Made by a program: the position numbers and the translations under genes
Part shown: positions 36,929 to 46,128 of the stretch, one piece after another
How the letters are laid out: each line of letters opens with the position of its first letter
How positions within the stretch are numbered: the first letter of the stretch is position 1
Assembly (NCBI GenBank): GCA_965224735.1
Contig: OZ245059.1
Span: forward strand, 2,170,001-2,234,000
Direction: 5' to 3'
DNA: 64,000 nucleotides
Origin: Robiginitomaculum_A sp036478535
Lineage (GTDB): Bacteria > Pseudomonadota > Alphaproteobacteria > Caulobacterales > Maricaulaceae
The notes under the pieces: model-generated
Databases searched by the model: none
Seen by the model: only the letters and a program-made list of their open reading frames with translations
What the model was told of the DNA's origin: nothing

Positions 36929-37579
36929 ATGATCATGAGCCAAGCAGAGTTTTCTCAAGCCATTGAGGATAAATGCTTACGCCTTACCCTCATCGGTATG
37001 TCTAACATTGGTAAAAGCTATACGGCAATGCGCATTGCGCGCGCATTTGACTTTAAGCTACATGAAATTGATACTTTAATAGCAAAAGAAATTGGTAAAA
37101 GCTCACTGTCAGAAATGGCTGAATGGATGGGATTTCCATATGAACCCAATCATGCTTTTAATGCGTCCAGATATTTAGACCTTGAGAAAAAGCATACGCT
37201 ACAAGCTACAAAACATAGTGGCAATGTTGTTATTGATACAACAGGTAGCGTTATTCATATTGATAATAAATCATTAAAAACTATTATAAACAATAGTTTA
37301 GTTATATATATTGCAGCAAATGAGCAAAATTTAGACCTCCTAAGAAAACAATATTACAAAACACCGAAGCCTACTATATGGCATGGTGGGGCTTATAAGA
37401 AAATTCTCGGGAAAAGTGAAAAACAATCCCTACTGCATAGTTATCGCGGACTATTGGAGAACCGAGAAAAACTTTACAAAGATATGGCAGATATTAGCCT
37501 AACATCAGAACAATTAAGAGCCCCTACCCTAAGGGATAAACAAATTCTATCTCTTATTCAAAGCAAGCTTCCTTCGTAA
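36929..37579 (+). CDS. P-loop, shikimate-kinase-like protein of unknown substrate
   Basis: 216 residues from the ATG at 36929, 1 bp after the thrC stop. The Walker A loop GMSNIGKS starts near residue 20, followed by an EIDTLIAKEIGKSSLSEMAEWMG segment that parallels the shikimate-binding region of shikimate kinase (D-x-D, then GxSIxEIF). DTTGSVIH near 110 takes the place of the usual GGG loop, and a helical C-terminus follows. Real AroK residues are only partly kept, so a different substrate is likely. Because it follows thrC, and no thrB lies in the window, a link to homoserine or threonine metabolism is possible but only an inference. Confidence 0.7.
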   Translation: MIMSQAEFSQAIEDKCLRLTLIGMSNIGKSYTAMRIARAFDFKLHEIDTLIAKEIGKSSLSEMAEWMGFPYEPNHAFNASRYLDLEKKHTLQATKHSGNVVIDTTGSVIHIDNKSLKTIINNSLVIYIAANEQNLDLLRKQYYKTPKPTIWHGGAYKKILGKSEKQSLLHSYRGLLENREKLYKDMADISLTSEQLRAPTLRDKQILSLIQSKLPS

Positions 37580-37664
37580 TAAGTACGCTCCCTTGACCTT
37601 TAGGCGCTTATCCTTAGAGATATGGGTAACGAATCCTATCATTTTAACCCAAGGAGATGTCCAC

Positions 37665-39569
37665 ATGACAAATATATTGCTACTTGCCGCAGCTAGTTCT
37701 GTTTTAATGATAAGCGCTTGTAAGGGCAATTCAACAGATACGAAAGTCCCTACAACGCCTACTCCCCATGAAGCCAATATTACAAAACAAGATTCAAAAC
37801 CCACACTTCAAGAAGCAAAAGAATTTTTGGAAAAGGCCGCCTCTGATATAGAAGACATTAACTTACGATCCGCAACAACCGATTGGGTGAATAATAATTT
37901 TATCACTTACGATACAAACTTTCTTTCTGCCAAAGCTGGTGAGGAGTATGGATTATTATCGACACGCCTAGCAAATGAAGCAAAACGGTTTAACGGTCTG
38001 AGTTTACCAGCAGACATGAAAAGAAAACTTGATGGTTTGAAACGTGGGTCTAACTTTCCTGCACCAGATAAACCTGGAGCGGCGGGCAAACTTGCAAAAA
38101 TAATGACAGACTTAAATGCAAGCTATGGCACCGGGACTTTTATATATAAAAGTAAGGATCCGCAATTTGCCAAATTTTATAAGGATAATAATGAAGGCGT
38201 CTTAAACTTAGGGCAATTATCAGAAATCATTGCTAAATCTCGAAACCCGAAAGAACTGCGTACAGTTTGGGAAGGATGGCGAACAATATCACCATCCATG
38301 AAAGGTGATTATGCGCGCATGGTTGAGATTATCAATCAAGGTTCCAAAGAGCTTGGCTATAAAGATGCGGGCGCGCTTTGGCGCGCGAACTATGATATGC
38401 CTGCAGATGATTTTACCAAAGAAGCAGACCGCATATGGGAGCAAGTCAAGCCACTTTACAATGAACTTCATTGCCATGTACGAGCCAAGCTTAATGAAAA
38501 ATATGGAGACGACGTTGTACCTTTGGGCGTTCCTATTCGTGCAGACCTTCTTGGAAATATGTGGGGGCAAAGCTGGGGGAATATCTATGATATCGTCAAA
38601 CCAGAAAGCAATGCCAAAAGTATTGACTTAACCGCCTTGCTAAAAAAAGAAAACTATGATGAGATTAAAATGGTCAAAACAGGAGAAGCTTTTTTTAACA
38701 GTTTGGGTTTCCAAAAATTACCAGAAACTTTTTGGAAACGTTCTCTTTTTAAGAAACCTAATGATAGGGAAGTTGTTTGTCATGCCTCCGCATGGGATTT
38801 GGATGATCAAGAAGATGTGCGCATAAAAATGTGTATCAACATAGATGGAGAGGATTTCAAAACCATTCATCATGAACTTGGGCATAATTTTTATTATCTT
38901 TCTTATAAAAATCAGCCAGTTTTTTATAAAACGGGCGCCAATGATGGTTTCCACGAAGCTATTGGCGATATGATCGCTCTATCTATAACACCTGAATACT
39001 TAGTGAAAATTGGCCTTCTAGATAAATCCGACGTCCCAGGCGCGGATGCTGATTTAAATCTGTTAATGCAACAAGCACTTGATAAAGTTGCGTTCCTACC
39101 TTTTGGCATCATGATCGATAAATGGCGCTGGAATGTGTTTAATGGCGAGTATAACCCCTCTGAGTATAATAAAGGATGGTGGGCGCTTCGGCAGCAATAT
39201 CAAGGCCTTCGTGCGCCAAGTAATCGTCCTGCCAGAGCATTTGACCCAGGTGCTAAATACCATATTCCAGGTAATACGCCTTATATGCGGTATTTCCTCG
39301 CCCATATACTACAGTTTCAGTTCCACAAAGCTGCTTGCAAGATGTCTGGTAATGAAGGCCCGCTTCACAGGTGTTCCATTTATGGCAATAAGGAAGTTGG
39401 CGTTAAATTTAGAACCATGATGCAAATGGGCGCATCAAAACCATGGCCTGATGCCTTGGAGGCGTTTACTGGAACACGCAATATGGACGGCTCCGCTATT
39501 ATCGAATATTTCGAGCCGTTAATGGTTTATTTAAAAGAACAAAACAAAGACCGGAAATGCGGTTGGTAA
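37665..39569 (+). CDS. Peptidase family M2 (ACE-like) lipoprotein, peptidyl-dipeptidase
   Basis: Zinc dipeptidyl carboxypeptidase related to angiotensin-converting enzyme, probably anchored in the periplasm or outer membrane. 634 residues from the ATG at 37665, preceded by AAGGAGATG. The lipoprotein signal peptide ends in the lipobox ISAC (Cys about residue 19). The zinc site is H403-E404-L405-G406-H407 (TIHHELGHNFYY), with the third ligand E431 in NDGFHEAIGDMIALS, the same 24-residue spacing as in ACE. FYKTGANDG and PGAKYHIPGNTPYMRYFLAHILQFQF are family segments. An in-frame extension of 24 codons upstream lacks a signal peptide and is rejected. Confidence 0.92.
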   Translation: MTNILLLAAASSVLMISACKGNSTDTKVPTTPTPHEANITKQDSKPTLQEAKEFLEKAASDIEDINLRSATTDWVNNNFITYDTNFLSAKAGEEYGLLSTRLANEAKRFNGLSLPADMKRKLDGLKRGSNFPAPDKPGAAGKLAKIMTDLNASYGTGTFIYKSKDPQFAKFYKDNNEGVLNLGQLSEIIAKSRNPKELRTVWEGWRTISPSMKGDYARMVEIINQGSKELGYKDAGALWRANYDMPADDFTKEADRIWEQVKPLYNELHCHVRAKLNEKYGDDVVPLGVPIRADLLGNMWGQSWGNIYDIVKPESNAKSIDLTALLKKENYDEIKMVKTGEAFFNSLGFQKLPETFWKRSLFKKPNDREVVCHASAWDLDDQEDVRIKMCINIDGEDFKTIHHELGHNFYYLSYKNQPVFYKTGANDGFHEAIGDMIALSITPEYLVKIGLLDKSDVPGADADLNLLMQQALDKVAFLPFGIMIDKWRWNVFNGEYNPSEYNKGWWALRQQYQGLRAPSNRPARAFDPGAKYHIPGNTPYMRYFLAHILQFQFHKAACKMSGNEGPLHRCSIYGNKEVGVKFRTMMQMGASKPWPDALEAFTGTRNMDGSAIIEYFEPLMVYLKEQNKDRKCGW

Positions 39570-39637
39570 GACCTTCTTTTTAATCTATCAAGACACGGTT
39601 TTTTTATTTTAGAGAGACCGTTTTTAGGGTTTTAGCT

Positions 39638-41038
39638 ATGGTTCCCAATACGAAATATACGCGCATGCATTTTGGCGTTTTTGATCTCTTTAAAATCGGC
39701 ATTGGTCCATCAAGTTCGCACACTGTTGGTCCCATGGTTGCGGCCAATCGCTTTTTGGCTGAGCATACTTTTGCAATACCGCCAACACGTATTCAGGTTA
39801 CCGCCTATGGTTCCCTCGCTTTTACTGGCAAAGGGCATGGTACGGATACAGCACTTATGCTTGGGTTATCAGGACATGTTCCTGATGAAATAGACCCTGA
39901 TCAAGTGCCTGGCATACTAGAAACCATCTACACCAATAAGAAATTAAACCTTGGTAGCATTGCACAAATAGATTTCGACCCTAAAGTTGATATAATTTTC
40001 AATAAACAAAAAAGACTAGCCTATCATTCCAACGCTTTGGTAATTACAGCCTTTAGCGAGAGAGGTAGAGTTCTTGAAGAGCAAATCTATTATTCAATTG
40101 GCGGGGGATTCGTTATTAGTGATGCGGAAACGCATCAAAATGAACCCTTAGAAGACATGACTGAACCGCCCTACCCATTTGACACTGGTGCAGAGTTAAT
40201 CACGCTTTGTAACACTCATAATATGTCTATTGCAGAAATCATGATGGCAAATGAATGCGCCTTTAAGAACAAAGAAGATGTGCTCGCTGGCATAGATGAA
40301 ATCTGGTGCGCTATGAAGGCTTGCATCAAACGCGGTATATCGCAAACAGGTACTTTACCAGGCCCTATGAAGGTCAAAAGAAGAGCAAGTTTAATCGCTG
40401 AAAAAATGACGACTTCAGAAGACCTGTCAAAATATGACCCACTAAAAGTAATGGATTTTGTCAATATCTGGGCGATAGCGGTCAATGAAGAAAATGCGGC
40501 GGGCGGACGCGTTGTCACGGCTCCTACGAACGGCGCTGCGGGAATAATTCCATCCGTCGCCCGTTTTTTTGATCGACATGTACGCGGATCAGAGAATAAA
40601 ACTTCATTAGATACATTTTTCTTAACCGCCGCAGCAATAGGATCTTTGTACAAGAAAAACGCGTCTATTTCTGGCGCGGAAGCTGGCTGCCAAGGCGAGG
40701 TTGGGGTTGCTTGCTCTATGGCGGCGGCAGGACTTACTGCAGCAATGGGCGGCACGCCTGACCAGGTAGAAGATGCTGCCGAAATTGGCATGGAACATAA
40801 TTTGGGGCTTACATGTGACCCGGTCGGTGGGTTGGTTCAAATCCCTTGTATAGAACGTAATGCTATGGGTGCTGCCAAGGCAATTAACGCAGCCCGCCTA
40901 GCATTGCGCGGCGATGGCCTTACCCATGTCTCCCTTGATAATGTTATCGAAACTATGCGGCAAACAGGTCTTGATATGGCAGAGAAATATAAGGAAACTT
41001 CGCAAGGCGGACTTGCCGTTAATGTACCTGCTTGCTAA
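39638..41038 (+). CDS. sdaA: L-serine ammonia-lyase (iron-sulfur, single-chain)
   Basis: Deaminates L-serine to pyruvate with a 4Fe-4S cluster. 466 residues. The N-terminal beta domain contains FDLFKIGIGPSSSHTVGPMVAANRFL; the alpha domain has NEENAAGGRVVTAPTNGAAGIIPS and the cluster cysteines in EAGCQGEVGVACSMAAAG, HNLGLTCDPVGGLVQIPCIERNAMGA. An alternative start is the ATG at 39665 (MHFGVFDLF), closer to the family N-terminus. No strong Shine-Dalgarno sequence precedes either. Confidence 0.95.
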   Translation: MVPNTKYTRMHFGVFDLFKIGIGPSSSHTVGPMVAANRFLAEHTFAIPPTRIQVTAYGSLAFTGKGHGTDTALMLGLSGHVPDEIDPDQVPGILETIYTNKKLNLGSIAQIDFDPKVDIIFNKQKRLAYHSNALVITAFSERGRVLEEQIYYSIGGGFVISDAETHQNEPLEDMTEPPYPFDTGAELITLCNTHNMSIAEIMMANECAFKNKEDVLAGIDEIWCAMKACIKRGISQTGTLPGPMKVKRRASLIAEKMTTSEDLSKYDPLKVMDFVNIWAIAVNEENAAGGRVVTAPTNGAAGIIPSVARFFDRHVRGSENKTSLDTFFLTAAAIGSLYKKNASISGAEAGCQGEVGVACSMAAAGLTAAMGGTPDQVEDAAEIGMEHNLGLTCDPVGGLVQIPCIERNAMGAAKAINAARLALRGDGLTHVSLDNVIETMRQTGLDMAEKYKETSQGGLAVNVPAC

Positions 41039-41057
41039 CAAAAACTTATAAAGTTAC

Positions 41058-41086
41058 TTGCTAATTAGAATAATTCTAATTATTAT
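41058..41086 (+). promoter_or_regulatory. Peroxiredoxin promoter with an Irr-type (ICE) iron box in the spacer
   Basis: TTGCTA (41058-41063) and TATTAT (41081-41086) are 17 bp apart. Between them is TTAGAA-TAA-TTCTAA (41065-41079), matching the iron control element TTTAGAA-N3-TTCTAAA recognised by the haem-responsive regulator Irr of alphaproteobacteria. The symmetry extends to a perfect 10+1+10 inverted repeat at 41062-41082. An operator in the spacer implies repression. The sequence match is direct; the regulator identity is inferred from known boxes. Confidence 0.65.
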
Positions 41087-41125
41087 AGAAACAGAGAATA
41101 GAATCAATTTATCTGGAGAATAATA

Positions 41126-41650
41126 ATGCCTACTCATGTTCCTAATATTACATTTAAAACGCGTGTGCGCGATGAAGCTATTGGCGATGACAATCCGTTT
41201 AAATGGTATGATCTAAGCACAGACGAAATTTTCAAAGGTAAAAAGGTTGTATTTTTTGCACTGCCTGGTGCCTTTACGCCAACATGTTCAACATCACACC
41301 TCCCCCGTTACGAAGCACTCTATGATGACTTTAAAGCACAAGGAATTGATGAAGTTGTGTGTTTGTCTGTAAATGATGCATTCGTTATGTATCAATGGGG
41401 GCTTTCGCAAGACCGTAAAAATGTATTTTTATTGCCTGATGGTAGCGGAACTTTTACCCGTCAAATGGGCGCACTTGTTGATAAAGACAATCTTGGATTT
41501 GGCATGCGTTCATGGCGCTATTCTATGCTCGTCGAAGATACTAAAATCACTAAAATGTTCAGCGAATCTGGGTTTTGTGATAACTGTCCGACTGACCCGT
41601 TTGAAGTTTCAGATGCAGATACAATGCTTAATTACCTAAAGTCTCTCTAA
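41126..41650 (+). CDS. Peroxiredoxin, Prx5-like
   Basis: Thiol peroxidase reducing hydrogen peroxide and organic hydroperoxides in the cytoplasm. 174 residues. The peroxidatic cysteine is in PGAFTPTCSTSHLPRYEAL; the downstream Arg of the site lies near LGFGMRSWRYSMLVED. The FCDNCPTDPFEVSDADTML tail near the C-terminus carries two Cys two residues apart, as in other Prx5-like bacterial proteins. GGAG sits just before the ATG. An Irr-type box overlaps the promoter, so expression may follow iron or haem status. Confidence 0.92.
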   Translation: MPTHVPNITFKTRVRDEAIGDDNPFKWYDLSTDEIFKGKKVVFFALPGAFTPTCSTSHLPRYEALYDDFKAQGIDEVVCLSVNDAFVMYQWGLSQDRKNVFLLPDGSGTFTRQMGALVDKDNLGFGMRSWRYSMLVEDTKITKMFSESGFCDNCPTDPFEVSDADTMLNYLKSL

Positions 41651-41670
41651 GTGTACAGTCTCTGTGTTAG

Positions 41671-41790
41671 ATCGCAAAGTTAGCCAAACCCTATGGCATT
41701 AACCCCAAGACAGTGGTTAAGACGGTGGTTAAATGGAAAAGTCGTAACAGCGCGGAAGAGCGCAAAACTGGACCAGAGCCTAAAGTGTTT
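41671..41790 (+). pseudogene. IS481-type transposase remnant (N-terminal HTH)
   Basis: About 40 codons, reading IAKLAKPYGINPKTVVK, KWKSRNSAEERKTGPEPKVF. These match the helix-turn-helix start of IS481-family transposases (ALAKRYGINPKTVAKW, then TGP). An imperfect 12-bp tandem duplication (41710-41721, 41722-41733) repeats TVVK inside the recognition helix. No start codon or catalytic domain remains; a hairpin element follows at once. Confidence 0.6.
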
Positions 41791-41864
41791 AGTGTCAGGA
41801 CTCATTAAAGCCAATATATAACGATTGCAGCGATACATATTGGCTTTAATGAGTCCTGACCCTA
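41790..41864. mobile_element. 75-bp MITE-like palindromic element with IS5-type ends
   Basis: A perfect 24-bp inverted repeat (41794-41817 with 41837-41860) encloses a 19-nt loop. Outside it the ends read TAGTGTCAGGAC on the left and, inverted, TAGGGTCAGGAC on the right, differing by one base. The same TAGGGTCAGGAC end occurs at 47927, on the outer end of the IS5-type element. It has no coding capacity. It is best read as a miniature IS5 derivative or two fused IS5 ends. Confidence 0.7.
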
Positions 41865-42047
41865 GAGCAAGCCTGCAAAACACAGATACTCGCGCAAGCG
41901 GCAGGTGATAAAAATCTGAACGAGTGCAATGATGAATTATCCGCGCGAGTACACACGCAAGGCGCAAGCGCATTTACCAAAGGCATGGGCGATAATCTCG
42001 TTTGGCCAGGGTTGATGCGTAAACTTGCCAAAAACAACCCGGGTTGA
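41865..42047 (+). pseudogene. 60-codon open fragment of an unrecognised gene
   Basis: The frame EQACKTQILAQAAGDKN to KLAKNNPG and a TGA is open for 60 codons right up to the hairpin element and ends 17 bp before the IS1595-like end. It has no start codon or ribosome site. Composition looks protein-like, so it may be the 3' end of a gene cut by the insertions. I do not recognise the family. Confidence 0.35.
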
Positions 42048-42063
42048 GAGCATTAAAAATTTA

Positions 42064-42808
42064 GAGTCTGTCCTGTATAACTGGATAACTGGTTCAAATA
42101 TCTCTTAACCCATTGTTTGAGCGGATTTAAGTGTGTCCGTGGGTCTGGACGCCACTCACATTCTTTTAAAAATAGGCTAAACTGGGCTTTTGGTACACCG
42201 TTAAATTTCCTCATATGGCGCTTGTCTGGTGGAATTTATGCCCTTTGGGTAAAAATTCTCAATGCCATTGATATGATTGTGTCCGCTCACAAACAGTTTT
42301 GAGTGGTTGGTCCTATGGTGTTTGAACTCGGACGTATCGAGCACATTATAGCCGCGCCAGCAATCACTATAAACAATGCTATCGGGCGCTATCAGGCACC
42401 ACTTTACGCTCGATGATCGGGTATAAAACCTTGGAAGAGGAATTCGGAATAATCTTGGTGTAGACCTTGTCGCCGCGCTTTAACAGCCCAAAAACGGGGA
42501 CTTTACCACCCGCGCCGCGTCCACGCTTGCCTTTGCGTCTGCCGCCAAAGTAACTTTCGTCCACCTCAATCTCGCCGCCGAAAACTTCCTGTTCAGTTAG
42601 CTCCAACTCAAAAGCAATAATCTCGCGCAGGCGGTGGAAATAATAAGCACCAGTGCTCTTGTTCACACCGATCAGACGCGAGGTGCATCTCGCCGTGCTG
42701 CCAGATACAAAATGTTCAATCAAACGAACCTGCTTAGCCCAACTGATTCTACTCTTCCTCATACGTCCCATATACAACACCTAATCAGTGTTATCTAGGA
42801 CAGCCTCT
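42064..42808 (-). mobile_element. Decayed IS1595-family (ISXO2-like) insertion sequence
   Basis: The ends form an imperfect inverted repeat: GAGTCTGTCCTGTATAACTG at the left, and at the right the inverted form GAGGCTGTCCTAGATAACAC. The interior encodes a broken ISXO2-like transposase on the minus strand. No convincing target duplication is visible. A near-identical right end also occurs alone at 47928-47958. Confidence 0.8.
42090..42771 (-). pseudogene. ISXO2-like transposase, frameshifted
   Basis: Reads MGRMRKSRISWAKQVRLIEHF, then the zinc-ribbon/HTH part, then GGEIEVDESYFGGRRKGKRG with the DDE aspartate in VDESYFGG, to KVVPDS. A 10-bp near-perfect duplication (42378-42387 and 42388-42397) then throws the frame into a stop. 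In the next frame the protein continues IVYSDCWRGYNVLD and SGHNHINGIENF, and after another frameshift MRKFNGVPKAQFSLFLKECEWR. At least two frameshifts make it inactive. Confidence 0.85.
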
Positions 42809-42886
42809 AACTAAAAAATACGCAATTATGCAGAGGTCTTTTAATAATACGGACACCAAGACATTTGCATATTTGACGAGTGAGAG

Positions 42887-43009
42887 CAATATGTCGCCAC
42901 TTTGGAGAAATGGTATGGATTGTTGGGTGCGGAAATAGCCACAGCCCTGCCAAACTTGGTTGATTTCCAAACACCAGGCTTAGGTTTTATAACGACTGGT
43001 GTTGCTTAA
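42887..43009 (+). pseudogene. C-terminal remnant of a DUF1501-type gene
   Basis: Forty codons reading QYVATLEKWYGLLGAEIATA, then LPNLVDFQTPGLGFITTGVA and a stop. They resemble the C-terminus of DUF1501 (sulfatase-like, usually Tat-exported) proteins, which end QYAATLAxWFG, LxxVxPNxxxF, LGF. An in-frame stop lies just upstream and no other part of the gene is present, so the IS island appears to have replaced a host gene here. Confidence 0.5.
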
Positions 43010-43145
43010 AATATTAGTCTGAGTTTTTATCTATCTTTACATGAAAAAAGTGTTGCCGTAGCCATAAAACTCGTTGACGCTAGCAGTTCCGCGCGCTAGT
43101 AAACGCGCCTTGCAAGTGATTACTTTGTTTGTGCATTGTGTCTAA

Positions 43146-43222
43146 GCGGGTGTAGCTCAGTTGGTTAGAGCGCTGGCCTGTCACGCCAGAGGCCGCGGGT
43201 TCGAGTCCCGTCACTCGCGCCA
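43146..43222 (+). tRNA. tRNA-Asp (anticodon GTC)
   Basis: A 77-nt cloverleaf: acceptor GCGGGTG pairs with CACTCGC (one G-U), D-loop TAGCTCAGTTGGTTAGAGC, anticodon arm CTGGCCTGTCACGCCAG with GTC, T-arm GCGGGTTCGAGTCCCGT, and an encoded CCA. No second copy of its 3' end was found in the window, so it does not look like an active attachment site. It lies between two decayed IS elements. Confidence 0.97.
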
Positions 43223-43359
43223 TTATTTATAAATGGCTACCTCGTAAGTGACTGAAATAACACTATATTTTAAATTAAACAGCTTATCACCTGACGGAAT
43301 AACATTTGATTAAGTATGTTGTTTTATTAATTTTCATTTTAGTGGTTTGAGGTGATTTT

Positions 43360-44455
43360 ATGGAACGTATGTTACGGGGCGGTGTGGCTCGACTTTCTGG
43401 AACGATTAAACGGGATTTGCGGGTTGGCAAGACGGGCTTACAGCTCCCCCATATCACAAGACATTAAAGAAATTAGGGTTTATCTGACTTTACGGCTTCT
43501 GTTTTGCAGTGCCGGTCTGTTAATACGTCGGAGATTGCAGCGGTTTTGCCCCGTGCGCTCAAAAATGACGACAGTCGTTACCGTGTACTCAATCGCTGGC
43601 TCAAGAACCCGATGATTGACCCTTTGCAGGTTATGGCGAGATTTGTCCCCGAGCTGATAGCCCAAGCGTGCAGCGGGAATAAAACAGCGGTTTTGATGCT
43701 GGATCAGAGCAAGATTTGCGATGGATATGAATGTCTGATGATATCACTGCGTCTGGGTGAACGGGCTATTCTGCTGGCATGGTGTGTAGAAAAAACCCGT
43801 GGTAATATTGGCTTTAAGGGGCAAAAACCCTTGTTGGAGGCGGTTTTAGCCATGATGTCTCCAGAATTTGATTGAGTATTACGACATTCTGCTGACGGCT
43901 GACCGTTTTTACGGCACTGCAGCCATGATCGGTTGGTGCTACAGAATTCGCTTGAAAGGTAATCTGATCTTGCAACATGCAGGCGGTGAGATCATCAGCG
44001 GTGATATTCCCCGCTTTGCGCCCCAGGGGATTAAGGACGCTGAACTCAATAGTTCAGGCGTACTTACACATATCAGAACCCTTCATGAAAAGGTCACAAA
44101 GCCCCATGGATTATTGCGGATTATTGCCATGAACGATACAACATCTGCACGAGTACTGGACTATGGCATGCGGTGGGGCATTGAAGCCCTGTTCTCCGAC
44201 TTCAAATCCACAGGGTTTGGCATCACAACCACCCGCCTGCAGCATGCCGAGCGTATTGAACGGCTTATCCTCGTTTTAACAATCGCAATATTCTTTGCTG
44301 TCTCTACGGCCATGCAACCAGATGAAAACACGCCAAAATACACCAAAAAAAACCTATCGCAGCCTGATATCCCTGTTCAAAAAGGGATTAAGACGCATAA
44401 CAAAGGCAAGAGCAATCGCAAACAACACTCAAATACCAGAACTATGAAAATTTAA
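43360..44455 (+). pseudogene. IS4-family transposase, multiply frameshifted
   Basis: Three fragments together spell an IS4-type transposase. They are MERMLRGGVARLSGTIKRDL up to a stop at about 43467; ASVLQCRSVNTSEIA to MMSPEFD (stop 43875), containing the first catalytic Asp in LMLDQSKICDG; and YYDILLTADRFYGTAAMIGW to the end at 44455, with the second Asp in LTADRFYG and YGMRWGIEALFSDFK. The last exactly fits the IS4 signature Y-(2)-R-(3)-E-(6)-K. All catalytic residues survive, but the frame is broken at least twice. Confidence 0.85.
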
Positions 44456-44528
44456 AAATTGTGTCAGGTGGTAAGCAGCCCTACTTTTGGCTCTTGACGG
44501 TGCGCTAAAACTCGGCTTTAAGACCGTT

Positions 44529-44879
<351 letters not shown>

Positions 44880-45011
44880 ATTTTATTTCCCCCCTTAGTT
44901 CAATCTATGGCAGCATCTAATTATATTCAATAAGCAAACGAGTATAGAGAATCTTGTTTATAGCGTTTCCACATTAGATTGATGATTGTTTTGCTATGTT
45001 TACTCAGATTC

Positions 45012-46128
45012 CTCTATAACCCGAGTTTCACCTTGACATTTCCCTCCTGATAGATTCGGCTCATGTTTATGATTAAGCCTGGTTTTTTATCAAAGAGGGA
45101 ACGCCGTGAGTTGGAGAGTGTCGTGCGTTGTCCGAGCGAGGATCACGGGATCGCGCGGCGGTGCAATGCTTTGCTTTTGTTGGATGACGGTTGGAGTTGT
45201 GAGCGGGCTAGTCAAGTCCTTTACCTTGATGATGACACGATCCGCACTTGGTACAAAAAATATGCCGAGGGTGGTTTTGACCTGATGGCGAGTTTTGACT
45301 ATAAGGGTGGTTTCTCCAAATTGAGTGTGGACATAGAAGCGGCTCTTGTGTCTTGGCTAAAGGCTCGTGTCTGTCAGAATGTACACGAGGTTCGCGCCTT
45401 TATCTGGCGCAACTGGCAAGTCGATTATTCCAAGTCTGGCTGCATCAAATTACTGCATCGTTTGGGTTTTGAATACAAAAAGCCTACGCCTTTACCAGCT
45501 CATATTAACGAGCAGGCACAGGCTGAATTTATAGAGAATTATCAGCGGCTCTTGAACGGCTTAACGCTTGATGAGACGGTATATTTCTGTGATGCTGTGC
45601 ACCCTGAACATCAATCAAGACCAAGCCGTGGCTGGATGCGCAAGGGTGCGAACATGGCCATAAAACGCAGTACGCGGCGCAAGCGAGTGAATATTCACGC
45701 AGCGGTTAATCTGGAGAATTTTGACACACCCTTTATGGATGTGGACCGGGTTGATAGTGACAACGCCATTCAGTTATTTGAGAAACTGGAGGCACGCAAT
45801 CCCGACAAAAAATGTATTTATCTGATACTTGGTAATGCGCCTTATCACCGCTCCGCCAAGGTAAGACAGTGGTTAGAGCGCAAAGATTGCAAAATAAAAC
45901 CAATCTGGCTGCCAACATATTGCCCGCATCTTAACGCTATTGAGAGGCTTTGGGGCGTCATGCACAGGCATGTCACACATAATAAATTCTACCCGACATT
46001 TACAAAATTTGGTCATGCTATACTCAAATTTTTACGAGAAACCATACCCAAACAATGGAGAAATTTCCGAGACACCGTAACCGACAACTTCCGAATAATT
46101 TCAGATGAAAAATTTCGGGTTATGGAGT
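45012..46128 (+). mobile_element. IS630-family insertion sequence
   Basis: A transposase gene flanked by inverted ends. Left is CTCTATAACCCGAGTTT (from about 45012) and right, inverted, CTCCATAACCCGAAATTT (to about 46128). IS630 elements insert at TA and the ends contain TA at the expected place. The transposase stop codon lies within or just at the right end. Exact borders are uncertain by a few bases. Confidence 0.8.

Noticed and set aside
41790..41864. Rho-independent terminator for the peroxiredoxin gene
   Set aside because: The stem is strong, but there is no U-tract, it is 140 bp from the gene, and its ends match IS5 termini, so a mobile-element origin explains it better.
43146..43222. 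tRNA-Asp as an integration attachment site
   Set aside because: No repeat of the tRNA 3' end, no integrase gene and no prophage genes were found in the window.
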